Origin: Chromatiaceae bacterium
Lineage (GTDB): Bacteria > Pseudomonadota > Gammaproteobacteria > Chromatiales > Chromatiaceae
Length of the DNA: 55,232 bases
Direction: 5' to 3'
NCBI GenBank assembly: GCA_025458165.1
Contig: JALOTB010000065.1
Location: forward strand, 1-55,232
In this document: positions 1-8,491 of the stretch, in pieces
How positions within the stretch are numbered: position 1 is the first letter of the stretch
Layout of the letters: each line of letters begins with the position of its first letter
Program-made: the position numbers and the translations under genes
Notes under the pieces: model-generated
What the model was told of the DNA's origin: nothing
What the model saw: the letters and a program-made list of their open reading frames with translations, nothing else
Database searches by the model: none

Positions 1-300
1 TGGAATCGCACCCGTCCGCAGCATCTCGAGATAGTGCGCGGTCTTGCGCCGGTGCAGGTCGGCGATGAAGGCGTCGAGGTCGGCGGGCGGCTGGAACGGT
101 GGACGCCAGCGCTCGATGAAGTAGCGGATGCGCTCCTTGCCGCCGGTGACCGCGAGGAGCTCGCCGTAGACCGGGACCGTCCAGTCCCAGTCGAGCCCCG
201 CCTCGGCGAAGGCGGCGTTGAAGGCCGGGCGATGGCCGTCGCGCTCGGTGTCGGCCAGCGTACCGTCGACATCGAAGATTAAGGCCTGGAAACCGTACAT
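1..300 (-). CDS. cbbY: CbbY-type HAD phosphatase, N-terminal part only
   Basis: This is the first 100 codons of a haloacid-dehalogenase phosphatase; the rest lies outside the window. The HAD motif I is visible at residues 8-14 (FDVDGTL), followed by a TERDGHRPAFN stretch and GGKERIRYF in the cap region, the pattern I associate with CbbY (xylulose-1,5-bisphosphate phosphatase) rather than with plain phosphoglycolate phosphatases. CbbY removes a misfire product that inhibits Rubisco, which fits an autotrophic sulfur bacterium. The ATG at 298-300 opens directly into the motif-I strand, as usual for the family. Gph or a generic CbbY/CbbZ/YieH member is the alternative. Confidence 0.75.
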   Translation of the reverse strand, partial: MYGFQALIFDVDGTLADTERDGHRPAFNAAFAEAGLDWDWTVPVYGELLAVTGGKERIRYFIERWRPPFQPPADLDAFIADLHRRKTAHYLEMLRTGAIP

Positions 301-520
301 CGTCTACACCCAAGTCCGCCCGTCCGGGCGACAGCCTAACTCAGCCACCGCGGCGATGCACGGCAGCGCGCGCGTCCCGACTCCGGTAGGCTTTTGACAC
401 CGTCCTGTTTAGAATCCTCGCCGCTCGGGCGCGGGATTCGCGCCGCTCACCCAAGAGAGCACCCGGCCGCCGCCAGACCCGGCGGGGCCACCAATCCGAC
501 CAACTGGAGGACGAACGACA

Positions 521-934
521 ATGGCCGCAATCTTTTCCGACGCCTGGATGAAGCAGCTCATGGACGCCTGGAACAACGAGCCGGACGTGAGTCAGAAGCT
601 TGCCGAGATCGGCTTCAACTCGGTGATTTCCTGCGGTTTCAAGGACGAGGACAACCCCCGCGGGGTATTCGTGGTGGAGAACGGGATCTGCACCCGCGCC
701 GGCGACTGGAACGGCGAGAAGCCGGACTGGGACATGCGCGCCGACATGAAGGACTGGCTCAAGTGGGTCGAGAAGGGCATCGGCATGATGGGCCTTGGCA
801 CCGCCTACGCCACCGGCAAGCTCAAGTTCAAGCACGGCGACTACAAGGCGATGATGAAGGACCCGCGCATGGCCGGACCCTTCGTCAAGAGCTTCGGCCT
901 GATGCAGAAGATCGGCGCCGACGAGCTCGCCTGA
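521..934 (+). CDS. SCP2 sterol-binding-domain-like protein
   Basis: A 137-residue soluble protein with no signal peptide or membrane segment. The alternation of short amphipathic helices and strands, a central glycine-rich NGICTRAGDWNGEKPDWD stretch and a methionine-rich C-terminal helix resemble stand-alone SCP2 sterol-transfer domains, which carry hydrophobic ligands. The ligand cannot be read from sequence. The start is supported by CTGGAGGACG about 9 bases upstream. The gene is monocistronic and ends just before a strong hairpin. The family assignment rests on overall resemblance, so a generic conserved hypothetical is the fallback. Confidence 0.6.
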   Translation: MAAIFSDAWMKQLMDAWNNEPDVSQKLAEIGFNSVISCGFKDEDNPRGVFVVENGICTRAGDWNGEKPDWDMRADMKDWLKWVEKGIGMMGLGTAYATGKLKFKHGDYKAMMKDPRMAGPFVKSFGLMQKIGADELA

Positions 935-954
935 TTAGCTGCCCCGCCCGGCAG

Positions 955-982
955 GACAAGGCCCGCCTCGGCGGGCCTTGTC
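955..982 (+). terminator. Hairpin terminator after the SCP2-like gene
   Basis: A perfect 13-bp stem (GACAAGGCCCGCC with GGCGGGCCTTGTC) closes a very short loop 21 bases after the stop codon. It is followed by GTTTCC rather than a long T run, so it is a good structural terminator with a weak tail. Confidence 0.65.
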
Positions 983-1051
983 GTTTCCGCACCCGCGGGA
1001 TGGTGCCCAGCGGGTAGGATGCGGTGACGCAAGGAACCGCATCGTCCGGCC

Positions 1052-1678
1052 TCACCCGGGCTCGCCGCCCTCCCCCTTGCCCCCGCTGCGAAAGAGCCGC
1101 AGCAAGGCCCCGAAGACCCGCTTGATCCCACGCCAGAGCCTCGGCAGCAGCCAGATCAGGAGCAGCAGGAAGACGGCCAGCAACGCGAGGAAAACCAGCG
1201 GGTGGTTGACCGCGGCGAGCAGGCCGGCGACCACCGCAAAGTCCTCGGTGATCGAGGCGGCCCAATTGCTGAAGGGCTCGGGCGAGGTGTTGATGAGCAC
1301 CCGAGTACCGGCCTTGGCCGCATGCGAGGCCGCCGCCATACCGCCGCCCAAGAGCGCCGCCGCAAGCTCCGTGCCGGCGCCGAGATCGCCCACCGCACCG
1401 GCGGCGAGCAGTGCCCCGGCGGGGATGCGCACGAAGGTGTGGAGCGTGTCCCACGCGGTGTCCACCCCTGGCACCTTGTCGGCGAAGAACTCCACCAGGT
1501 ACATGAAGCCCGCCGCGAACAGCACCAGCGGGTCGGTGAGGAGCTCCAGCCCCTCGGGCAGGTCCATCCGCCCGGTGGCGCCGAGGAAGCCGAGCACCAG
1601 GACGGCGGCGTAGAGATTGAGCCCGCTCGCCCAGCCGGCGCCGAGGGCGAGCGCGAGGGTCTGTGTCAGGTCTTCCAT
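1052..1678 (-). CDS. DUF4126 family integral membrane protein
   Basis: A 208-residue membrane protein with about five hydrophobic segments and the signature features of DUF4126: an early GLNLYAAVLVLGFLG segment, a VEFFADKVPGVDTAWDTLHTF stretch after the second helix, a glycine/alanine-rich central region and a NTSPEPFSNW motif before the third pair of helices. The function of the family is not known. GGAGGTCCC lies directly upstream of the ATG at 1678 and supports this start. The C-terminal tail is basic and glycine-rich, probably cytoplasmic. It is transcribed away from the DUF2939 gene, with which it shares a 129-base divergent intergenic region. Confidence 0.8.
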   Translation of the reverse strand: MEDLTQTLALALGAGWASGLNLYAAVLVLGFLGATGRMDLPEGLELLTDPLVLFAAGFMYLVEFFADKVPGVDTAWDTLHTFVRIPAGALLAAGAVGDLGAGTELAAALLGGGMAAASHAAKAGTRVLINTSPEPFSNWAASITEDFAVVAGLLAAVNHPLVFLALLAVFLLLLIWLLPRLWRGIKRVFGALLRLFRSGGKGEGGEPG

Positions 1679-1807
1679 CGGGACCTCCGGCGGGGATTAC
1701 GGCGAGAGTATAGGCGCTGACGACGCCAAGCCTCGCTCCCGCTCGACGGCTGTTAGCATTCGCAGGGTGCGCATCGGGCGCACTCACCCCGACGGAGGGA
1801 CTCGACC

Positions 1808-2287
1808 ATGCGCCTAATCGGCTATCTGTTCCTGATCGCCCTGGTCGCCTTCGGCGCCTGGCCCTACTACCAGGTGTTCCGGCTCGACGAGGCCCTCGGC
1901 AAGAATGACATGAACGCGCTCGCCGAGCTGATCGACGTCGAGGCCGTGCGGCGGAACTATCAGGGCCGCATCGAGGGCGGCCTGGGCCTCGGCCAGCCGC
2001 AAGACCCCGCCAGCGCGCTGGGCTGGCTGCAGCAGAACCTGCAGCGCCTGGGCGAGGCGGCGATCGCCGATACCATCACGCTGGAGTGGATCCGCGACGG
2101 CCTGCGCGAGGCCGCCGCCGGAGCGACCGACAAGCAGCCGCCCTACTTCATGGCCGGGATCGAGCTCGCCTTTTTCGAGTCGACTGACCGCTTCCTGATT
2201 CGGCTGGGCGAGCTCGGCCAGGGCGAAACCCACGTGCGCATGACCCGCGAGGGGCTGCGCTGGCGGGTCACGGACGTGATCCGTTAG
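1808..2287 (+). CDS. DUF2939 domain protein
   Basis: A 159-residue protein with a single N-terminal hydrophobic segment (about residues 3-20) followed by the motif WPYYQVFRLDEALGKNDMNALAELIDVEAVRRNY, which is the typical opening of DUF2939 proteins. The remainder would face the periplasm and ends in a strand-rich region (ETHVRMTREGLRWRVTDVIR). The role of the family is unknown. GACGGAGGGACTCGACC precedes the ATG. The gene is convergent with the coiled-coil gene at 2312, with only 24 bases between the stop codons. Confidence 0.8.
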   Translation: MRLIGYLFLIALVAFGAWPYYQVFRLDEALGKNDMNALAELIDVEAVRRNYQGRIEGGLGLGQPQDPASALGWLQQNLQRLGEAAIADTITLEWIRDGLREAAAGATDKQPPYFMAGIELAFFESTDRFLIRLGELGQGETHVRMTREGLRWRVTDVIR

Positions 2288-2311
2288 TTTTAACGCGCTG
2301 AGAATGGCGCT

Positions 2312-3037
2312 CTAGGCCGCGATCGAGAGGGTCTCGACCGTCCCGCGGTTCTTCTCCTTGAGCAGGATCTTAAAGCTATCGAGCGGGTAGCCCATCTCGC
2401 GAACCAGACGCTTGATGACCTCCAGCAGAACCGCGGGGGCCAGATCGGCCTCGGCGAACAGGGCCTCGGCGATGGGCAAAGGGTCGTCCAGGCGGTCCGG
2501 GACCCGCGCGAAGAGCGGGCGGCCGCCGATCTCGAGCTCGTCGGGCGCGTCGGCCAGGCGCGAGAGCCTCTCCGGCGCACGGCCATAAAGCTCCTGGAGC
2601 AGGGCCTCGTAGAACAGCGGCCAGGCCGATGCGCTGGTAAACGTTTGCCCGCCAAGCATGAAGCCGAAAGGCAGCTTCTGCTCCAGCTCCTTGGCGAGTG
2701 GCGAGGCGGTGACCGCGGGGCGGGACGCCGCTGGCGGGGGCGGTTCGGCCGCCGGTTTCTCGACCGGCTTCTCGCTGGGCCTCTCGCCGCCCTTCGGTCC
2801 GCCGGCGGCGGGATGCTCGGCGAGCAAGGCCAGCATGCGCGCCAGGGCCTGCTCTAGGGCCGCGCGCCGCTCGTTGTAGCCCTGCTTGAAGCGCACCCCG
2901 GCCTCCAGCGCCGCGGGGTCGTCGTGGTCGATGCTCTCCCACAGCGCCTTGGAGAGCGCCTCCAGCCGGGCGCTGACCTGCTCGAGCTGGCCCTTGGCCT
3001 CACGCAGCCTCTCGTCGATCCGGACTCGCTCCGACAT
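2312..3037 (-). CDS. Coiled-coil hypothetical protein
   Basis: I do not recognise a family. The 241-residue protein starts with a charged coiled coil (residues 1-75, repeated RLREAKGQLEQVSARLEAL-type heptads), has a proline/alanine/glutamate linker (about 85-115) and a conserved-looking C-terminal domain from KELEQKLPFGFMLGGQTF to the end. No signal peptide or membrane segment is seen. The ATG at 3037 is preferred; an in-frame TTG at 3061, embedded in a 12-base motif that recurs at 5351-5362, is an alternative. It follows the Clp1-RNase Z gene on the same strand after 153 bases and could be co-transcribed. Confidence 0.55.
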   Translation of the reverse strand: MSERVRIDERLREAKGQLEQVSARLEALSKALWESIDHDDPAALEAGVRFKQGYNERRAALEQALARMLALLAEHPAAGGPKGGERPSEKPVEKPAAEPPPPAASRPAVTASPLAKELEQKLPFGFMLGGQTFTSASAWPLFYEALLQELYGRAPERLSRLADAPDELEIGGRPLFARVPDRLDDPLPIAEALFAEADLAPAVLLEVIKRLVREMGYPLDSFKILLKEKNRGTVETLSIAA

Positions 3038-3190
3038 GGCCCGACACCCCGCTTGTCTCAAGGACGATGCGCCGCGCGCGACGCCCCGCGCGCAAAACCG
3101 CGCAGATCTACTGGCATTTCATTATCCGGCGCGGTTGCGGCCTCCACCAATAAGTTCCGCCTATGCGTATGCAAGGCGAACCGGGGTCCG

Positions 3191-5011
3191 TCAGGCCGGG
3201 ACCGGGGGGCGCAGCGGCCGTCCGAGCCCGGCCTCCACCTCGTCGTAGACCGGGTCGGGGTCCGTCTCGTAGCGGCGGGAGAAATGGAAGGGGATCAGAC
3301 GGGCGACCCCAGCCGCGGCGGCGATCTCACCGCAGGCGCGGGCGGTGAGGTGACCGGTGCGCTCGGCCTGGGCGGCGTCCGCCCCGATGAAGGCGGCCTC
3401 GCAGATCAAGACATCGGCGCCGGCGGCGAAGGCCACCAGACGCTCCCGGTTCGACGGGGTATCGGCGAGGTCGGTGGCATACACCAGCCGGCGCGCGGGC
3501 CGGCGCTCGGCAAGGTCCGGCGCCACGCCCCCGGCGAGCACCGAGCGCCCGTCGGGGAGGCGCACCGACGCGTCCTCCTCGCCCGCCAGCAGGCGCCGCT
3601 TGAGCTCGCCGATCCAGGGCCCCTCGGGGAGACCCAGCTCGGCCAACCGCTCCGGGCGGATGTGAATGGCCGGCGCGGTGTCGAAGACGAAGGCGAGCAC
3701 GGGGATGCCGTGGTCCAGGGCGATGGCGCGCACCGAGAAGGCCGGATCAACGGCGATCCGGCCGTCGGCGATGGGCCGATCACCCTCGGCGCGCTGCACT
3801 CCGCCCGCCTGGAGGTGGAACCGGCGCAGGCGATCGCCGTCCAGCTCGTGGACCTCGAAGCGCGGGCCCTGCGCTCCGATTCGGTCCCAGTGCACGCCGC
3901 CGATGAAGCCCGCGATGTGCCCCGCAAGCCCCGGCGGGCCGTACAGCCGGCATGGCTCCGTCACGCCGATGCGCGAGCGCAGCAGCCAGAGGAACCCGGC
4001 AATGTGGTCCATGTGCGCGTGGCTGACGAAGACATGGCTCACCTGGTGAGCGAGCCGCGCCGGCAGCCGGCCGCAGTCGCCGAGGTCGAAGAGCAGGCTC
4101 TGGGCGCGCTGGCGCAGGCGCAGATGCAGCAGGGGATCGCCGAAGACCCCGCCGGGCGTCGGGGCGGCGCGCCTCGGCTGGCGAGCGGTCACCAGCAGGC
4201 CTTGCCCGGAGCGCGCCGCGTCGCGCACCAGGAGCGCCGCCCAGGGAGCCGGGTCGAGCGTCACCAGGCGGGCGTTGAGGTGTCCGCCACTCGTCCCGGT
4301 CACCTCGCCCATGGCCAGCGTGGCGCCCTGCCGGTCGAGCAGGGCGATCTGTCTACCCACCCAATCGCCCGGCGAGGGCGGCGCCGCCCCTTGAACGGGG
4401 AGCGCATCGTGATCGAGCAACTGGTCGCTGGCGCCGGCGAGCCATCGGTCCCACTGTCCGGTTCGCGCAGCGGCACGCTCCGACTTGGTGCGCCGACGCG
4501 CCTGAGGGGCGGCGGGCACCGAGACGACCTCCACGGTCAGCGCCCGCAGCGCCGCACGGGCCGCCTCGGCCTCCGCCCCCTCCGTGGGCAGGAGCGCGAG
4601 CACCAGATCGGCGCGGACGGCCTCGACCATCGCCGCCAGGAGCTCCGCACCGACCGCACCGCGCACCACCCCAGGGGTGTCCACGATCAGCGGACCTTCG
4701 GTAACCTCGCCGGCGAGCCGCCCCAGTGCCTGCACCAGCGGCAGCCGGTAGCGGGCGGCATCCAGCGCACAGAGCGCCGCGAGCCGCTCGACCCGCCAGC
4801 CGCCCTCGCGCCACCTGCCCAAGGCCAGCGCCCCAGGGACCCCGAACCCCGGCGAGCCGGGATCGGCCGTGATCCCAACGCAGGGTGTCCCGCGCCCTGC
4901 CAACCGCTGCGCCAGGGCCTCGGCGATCCAGGTCTTGCCGGCACCCAAGGGTCCCCAGATCAGCAGCCGGGCGCCTGACGCGAGACGCTCGACGACCGAA
5001 TCCAAGCCCAC
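3191..5011 (-). CDS. Clp1-type P-loop polynucleotide kinase fused to RNase Z-like metallo-beta-lactamase
   Basis: A 606-residue two-domain protein. Residues 1 to about 275 resemble Clp1/Grc3-type polynucleotide kinases: Walker A GPLGAGKT at 20-27, the DPGSPGFGVPGALALG strand-loop that matches the Clp1 D-x-G-Q-x-S-x-x-x-P-G block, and an IVDTPG strand. From about residue 285 a metallo-beta-lactamase fold follows with HAHMDH at 331-336, a YATDLADT block, and the RNase Z hallmark HFSRRY near the C terminus. The inferred activities are RNA 5'-OH phosphorylation and 3' endonucleolytic processing in one polypeptide. The start is GTG at 5011, supported by GCGGAG ten bases upstream; it lies 17 bases after the stop of the preceding gene, so translation is probably coupled. 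A longer open frame extends to 5512 but is unrelated sequence overlapping that gene. Confidence 0.75.
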   Translation of the reverse strand: MGLDSVVERLASGARLLIWGPLGAGKTWIAEALAQRLAGRGTPCVGITADPGSPGFGVPGALALGRWREGGWRVERLAALCALDAARYRLPLVQALGRLAGEVTEGPLIVDTPGVVRGAVGAELLAAMVEAVRADLVLALLPTEGAEAEAARAALRALTVEVVSVPAAPQARRRTKSERAAARTGQWDRWLAGASDQLLDHDALPVQGAAPPSPGDWVGRQIALLDRQGATLAMGEVTGTSGGHLNARLVTLDPAPWAALLVRDAARSGQGLLVTARQPRRAAPTPGGVFGDPLLHLRLRQRAQSLLFDLGDCGRLPARLAHQVSHVFVSHAHMDHIAGFLWLLRSRIGVTEPCRLYGPPGLAGHIAGFIGGVHWDRIGAQGPRFEVHELDGDRLRRFHLQAGGVQRAEGDRPIADGRIAVDPAFSVRAIALDHGIPVLAFVFDTAPAIHIRPERLAELGLPEGPWIGELKRRLLAGEEDASVRLPDGRSVLAGGVAPDLAERRPARRLVYATDLADTPSNRERLVAFAAGADVLICEAAFIGADAAQAERTGHLTARACGEIAAAAGVARLIPFHFSRRYETDPDPVYDEVEAGLGRPLRPPVPA

Positions 5012-5028
5012 CGCGCCGTTACTCCGCG

Positions 5029-5349
5029 CTACCCGCTGACCAGCTTCCCGTGATCGATCAGCAGCAGCCGGCACCGCTCGCAGCGCCAGGCCATATTCGC
5101 CGCTGGCGGGATCGAGAGACTGATGGTGTTCTCCAGCGCGTTGCCGATGTGGGAGAAGGTCCCCGGCCGCCCGGCCGAGCGCTTCGACCAGATCGCCCCC
5201 TTCCCGAGCATCACCCAACCCGGGTCCATCGGCGCGCTGTCGCGGACGCTCAGCGTCCGGCGGCCGATGTGACGGACCAGCACGAGCAGGAAGACCAGAA
5301 CAGCCACCGCGACCAGCCCGGCGACGATGGACCACCCGTAGGCACCCAT
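5029..5349 (-). CDS. Small membrane protein with C-terminal zinc-ribbon-like end (DUF6487-like)
   Basis: A 106-residue protein with one N-terminal membrane segment (about residues 5-26) and a soluble part that contains DPGWVMLGKGAIWSK and ends in WRCERCRLLLIDHGKL. This resembles DUF6487-type proteins, where a CxxC pair near the end of a small domain binds zinc, although only one CxxC is visible here. Function unknown. ATG at 5349 is chosen; an in-frame TTG twelve bases upstream is possible but has no ribosome-binding site. It is the first gene of a unit with the Clp1-RNase Z fusion, to which its stop codon is nearly joined. Confidence 0.6.
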   Translation of the reverse strand: MGAYGWSIVAGLVAVAVLVFLLVLVRHIGRRTLSVRDSAPMDPGWVMLGKGAIWSKRSAGRPGTFSHIGNALENTISLSIPPAANMAWRCERCRLLLIDHGKLVSG

Positions 5350-5502
5350 GGCTTGTCTCAAGATCGGGATAGGACTGGGCGGGAACTATAGCGCGGCCGG
5401 GCAACAGAGGGGGTCGGGCCAACACCGATGCGAGGCGGTAAGATCGGGTGCGGAGTACCAGGCCGCCGTTGCGGCCTGAATCGTTCCGTCCGAGGTGACC
5501 CC

Positions 5503-5901
5503 ATGACCCCAAGAAGCATGCTCGCTGCCACCGCCCTCCTGCTGCTCGCCGGCCTCGCGCCGAACGCGCAGGCCTTCAAATGCCTGCCGGTTTACGGCAA
5601 CTGGTGTGGGCTCGACTACCCACCCGCCGGGACCTTCCCGCCGCCGGTCGACGCCTTCGACGCCGCCTGCATGCGGCACGACCTCTGCATCGCGGGCCCG
5701 CAGCCCGAGACCGCCTGCGACATCGCCTTCGTCGGCGAGCTGCGCGGGCTCGCGCTGACCCACGGCTACCTGCCGCGCCCGCTGCAGTGGGCGGAGTACG
5801 TGATCCGGGTGAGGGCCGGCGGGCCCTGGGGCGGCATGCCCTTACCCGCCCCTGGTGATGCTCTGGGGGCACTCTCCAGCCTGGTCGCACCTTGCTGGTA
5901 G
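5503..5901 (+). CDS. Secreted phospholipase A2-like protein
   Basis: A 132-residue exported protein. Residues 1-24 form a signal peptide ending ANAQA-type (PNAQA). The mature part has the prokaryotic phospholipase A2 layout: a calcium-loop-like CLPVYGNWCG (27-36) followed by the catalytic helix with DAACMRHDLC (53-62), in which His59-Asp60 would be the catalytic pair, and a further cysteine in ETACDIAF. The predicted activity is hydrolysis of the sn-2 ester of phospholipids outside the cytoplasmic membrane. GAGGTGACCCC precedes the ATG at 5503. No dedicated export or immunity gene is adjacent. It could be a catalytically altered relative of PLA2. Confidence 0.7.
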   Translation: MTPRSMLAATALLLLAGLAPNAQAFKCLPVYGNWCGLDYPPAGTFPPPVDAFDAACMRHDLCIAGPQPETACDIAFVGELRGLALTHGYLPRPLQWAEYVIRVRAGGPWGGMPLPAPGDALGALSSLVAPCW

Positions 5902-6051
5902 CGGTCTGGGCAAGGATCGCCCCCACCGGACCAGCGCCCGACAATGGGTGGCGGGGTTAGCTCGAAAGGATCACGGGCAGTTATCATTGAAAAGCCGTCG
6001 CTCATAGTCGATATTTCAATGTTTCTGGGGGACCCGATCCCAGACCTCATG

Positions 6052-7191
6052 CTCATCGATCGACCCACCGACAAGGCGGCACTGGACCGGCTGATGGCGG
6101 CCTTCCCGGTCACCGCGATTCTCGGTCCAAGGCAGTCCGGCAAGACGACCCTGGCGCGGGAGATCGCGGCCGATCACTTCTTCGACCTCGAGAATCCGCG
6201 CGACGCCGCAATGCTGGCCGAGCCGCAGTTGGCGTTGGAGCCCTTGTCCGGTCTGATCGTCATCGACGAGATCCAGCGCGCGCCCGGGCTGTTCACGCTG
6301 CTCCGCTACCTGGTCGACACACATCGGGGACAGCGCTACCTGATCCTCGGGAGCGCGTCGCGGGACCTCATCCGGCAGTCATCAGAGTCGCTGGCCGGGC
6401 GCATCGCCTACCACGAGCTTGGCGGTCTTCGATTAACCGACGTCGGCGCCGCCGCCTGGCGCGAGTTGTGGCTCAGGGGCGGCCTGCCGCGCGCATTCAT
6501 CGCCGCCACCGATGACCAGAGCCACCTGTGGCGCGAGCAGTATGTCGCGACCTTCCTGGAGCGGGACATCCCCCAGCTCGGCATCGGCATCCCGGCGGCG
6601 ACCCTGCGGCGCTTCTGGACCATGCTCAGCCACTACCATGGGCAGATCCTGAACTACGCGGAGCTGGCCCGCTCCTTCGGGATCTCGGATACGACGGTGC
6701 GGCGGTACGTCGAGATCCTCGAAGGGACCTTCATGGTCCGGCTGCTCCAACCCTGGCACGTCAACATCGGCAAACGGCTGGTCAAGCGACCGAAGCTGTA
6801 TCTGCGCGACTCAGGGATTCTCCATACCCTGCTCGCGACGCGCTCGCTGCGCGAGCTCAGCGCGCACAACAAGCTCGGCGCCTCTTGGGAGGGGTTCGCG
6901 CTGGAGGTCGCAGCGCGCGCGATTGGCAAGCGTCCCGAGGAGCTGGCCTTTTGGGCGACGCACACCGGGGCTGAGGTCGATCTCTTCTGGCAGGAGCACG
7001 GCCGGCACTGGGGGATCGAGGTCAAGTATGCCGACGCCCCCAAGCTCACCCGCTCGATGGCGGTCGCCTTGGATGACCTCGGGCTTGACCACCTCTGGGT
7101 GGTATATCCCGGCGATCGCGCGTACCCGCTGGCCGAGAAGGTCAGCACCCTACCGCTCTCGCGCATCGGCGAGTCCTGGTCCTATCCGTGA
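6052..7191 (+). CDS. AAA ATPase with DUF4143 C-terminal domain
   Basis: A 379-residue protein of the AAA_14/DUF4143 type. Walker A GPRQSGKT is at 26-33, Walker B VIDE near 70-73, then a winged-helix-like segment (NYAELARSFGISDTTVRRYVEIL) and a C-terminal nuclease-like fold with HTGAEVDLFW and EVKYAD. Such proteins are common and patchily distributed; their role is unsettled, with toxin-antitoxin or mobile-element links suggested. No clear ribosome-binding site marks the start. The ATG at 6052 is chosen by family length; the frame is open to 5944. The gene stands alone upstream of the four-helix-bundle cassette. Confidence 0.8.
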   Translation, partial: LIDRPTDKAALDRLMAAFPVTAILGPRQSGKTTLAREIAADHFFDLENPRDAAMLAEPQLALEPLSGLIVIDEIQRAPGLFTLLRYLVDTHRGQRYLILGSASRDLIRQSSESLAGRIAYHELGGLRLTDVGAAAWRELWLRGGLPRAFIAATDDQSHLWREQYVATFLERDIPQLGIGIPAATLRRFWTMLSHYHGQILNYAELARSFGISDTTVRRYVEILEGTFMVRLLQPWHVNIGKRLVKRPKLYLRDSGILHTLLATRSLRELSAHNKLGASWEGFALEVAARAIGKRPEELAFWATHTGAEVDLFWQEHGRHWGIEVKYADAPKLTRSMAVALDDLGLDHLWVVYPGDRAYPLAEKVSTLPLSRIGESWSYP

Positions 7192-7284
7192 GGCACCGCT
7201 AGTCCAGCGGTCCGCATCGACAGGCTCGACCTGCGCCAAGGGGCACTATGGAACGAGTCAAGAATACGTTGAACAACAGAAACA

Positions 7285-7312
7285 GTCGTCGTCGTTGTCG
7301 TTGTCGTAATCG
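7285..7312 (+). repeat. Left arm of inverted simple-sequence repeat framing the four-helix-bundle gene
   Basis: GTCGTC followed by GTCGTT-type hexamers and ending in GTAATCG. Positions 7292-7312 are the exact reverse complement of 16557-16577 (core CGATTACGACAACGACAACG), and nearly complementary to the right arm at 7704-7749. It abuts the CGGAGAA ribosome-binding site of the gene that starts at 7321. Confidence 0.75.
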
Positions 7313-7320
7313 GAGAACCA

Positions 7321-7773
<453 letters not shown>

Positions 7774-7804
7774 TGGACTTGTTTGGCGTATTGGTGGACC
7801 GTTT

Positions 7805-8491
7805 CTAAGCAGCCCGCAGAACCCCGTCGTCCAGGTGCCAGACCTGGTCCATGCGCCCCGCGAGCTGGGGGTCGTGGGTGACGATGACGAAGCTGGTCTG
7901 GACCTCCGCGTTGAGCTCCAGGATCAGCTCGTAGACGCGCTCGGCGGTATGGCGATCCAGGTTGCCGGTCGGCTCGTCGGCCAGCACGCAGGCCGGCTGG
8001 GTCACCAGGGCGCGGGCGATGGCGGCACGCTGGCGCTCGCCGCCGGAGAGCTCCGAGGGCTTGTGCGCACCACGGTGCCCGAGGCCGACCCGCTCGAGCA
8101 GGGCCGCGGCCCGCTCCCGCGCCACGGCCGGTGCCGTGCCGCCGATCAGGAGCGGCATGGCGACGTTCTCCAGCGCCGAGAACTCGGGTAGCAGGTGGTG
8201 GAACTGGTAGACGAAGCCGAGGCTCCGGTTGCGCATCAGCCCGCGCTCGCGCTCCGAGAGGCCCGTGATGTCCCGCCCGCCCCAGCGCACGCGCCCACCC
8301 GTCGGCCGGTCGAGCCCGCCGAGGCAATGCAGCAGCGTGCTCTTGCCCGAGCCCGAGGCACCGACCACCGCAACCCGCTCGCCGGCGCGCACCGCGAGGT
8401 CCACCCCCGAGAGGACCTGCACCTCCTGGGGTCCCTGGCGGAAGGTCTTGGCGAGCCCCTGGGCCTCCAGGACCGGCACGGCCTCACTCAT
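7805..8491 (-). CDS. lolD: Lipoprotein-releasing ABC transporter ATP-binding subunit LolD
   Basis: A 228-residue ABC ATPase that powers release of outer-membrane lipoproteins from the inner membrane. Walker [10 protein letters not shown], signature LSGGERQR, Walker [12 protein letters not shown] and the [18 protein letters not shown] segment typical of LolD are all present, and the length is normal. The ATG at 8491 overlaps the lolC stop by eight bases, indicating coupled translation. An open frame runs further upstream, but that portion is the shadow of lolC. Confidence 0.93.
   Translation of the reverse strand: MSEAVPVLEAQGLAKTFRQGPQEVQVLSGVDLAVRAGERVAVVGASGSGKSTLLHCLGGLDRPTGGRVRWGGRDITGLSERERGLMRNRSLGFVYQFHHLLPEFSALENVAMPLLIGGTAPAVARERAAALLERVGLGHRGAHKPSELSGGERQRAAIARALVTQPACVLADEPTGNLDRHTAERVYELILELNAEVQTSFVIVTHDPQLAGRMDQVWHLDDGVLRAA

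Noticed and set aside
2924..4978. A 684-codon plus-strand open frame opposite the Clp1-RNase Z gene
   Set aside because: It is an antisense shadow of a GC-rich gene; the composition is Arg/Gly/Pro-heavy and no domain is recognisable.
5012..5512. N-terminal extension of the Clp1-RNase Z frame
   Set aside because: It overlaps the small membrane protein gene and reads as low-quality Arg/Pro-rich sequence; the GTG at 5011 has a ribosome-binding site.
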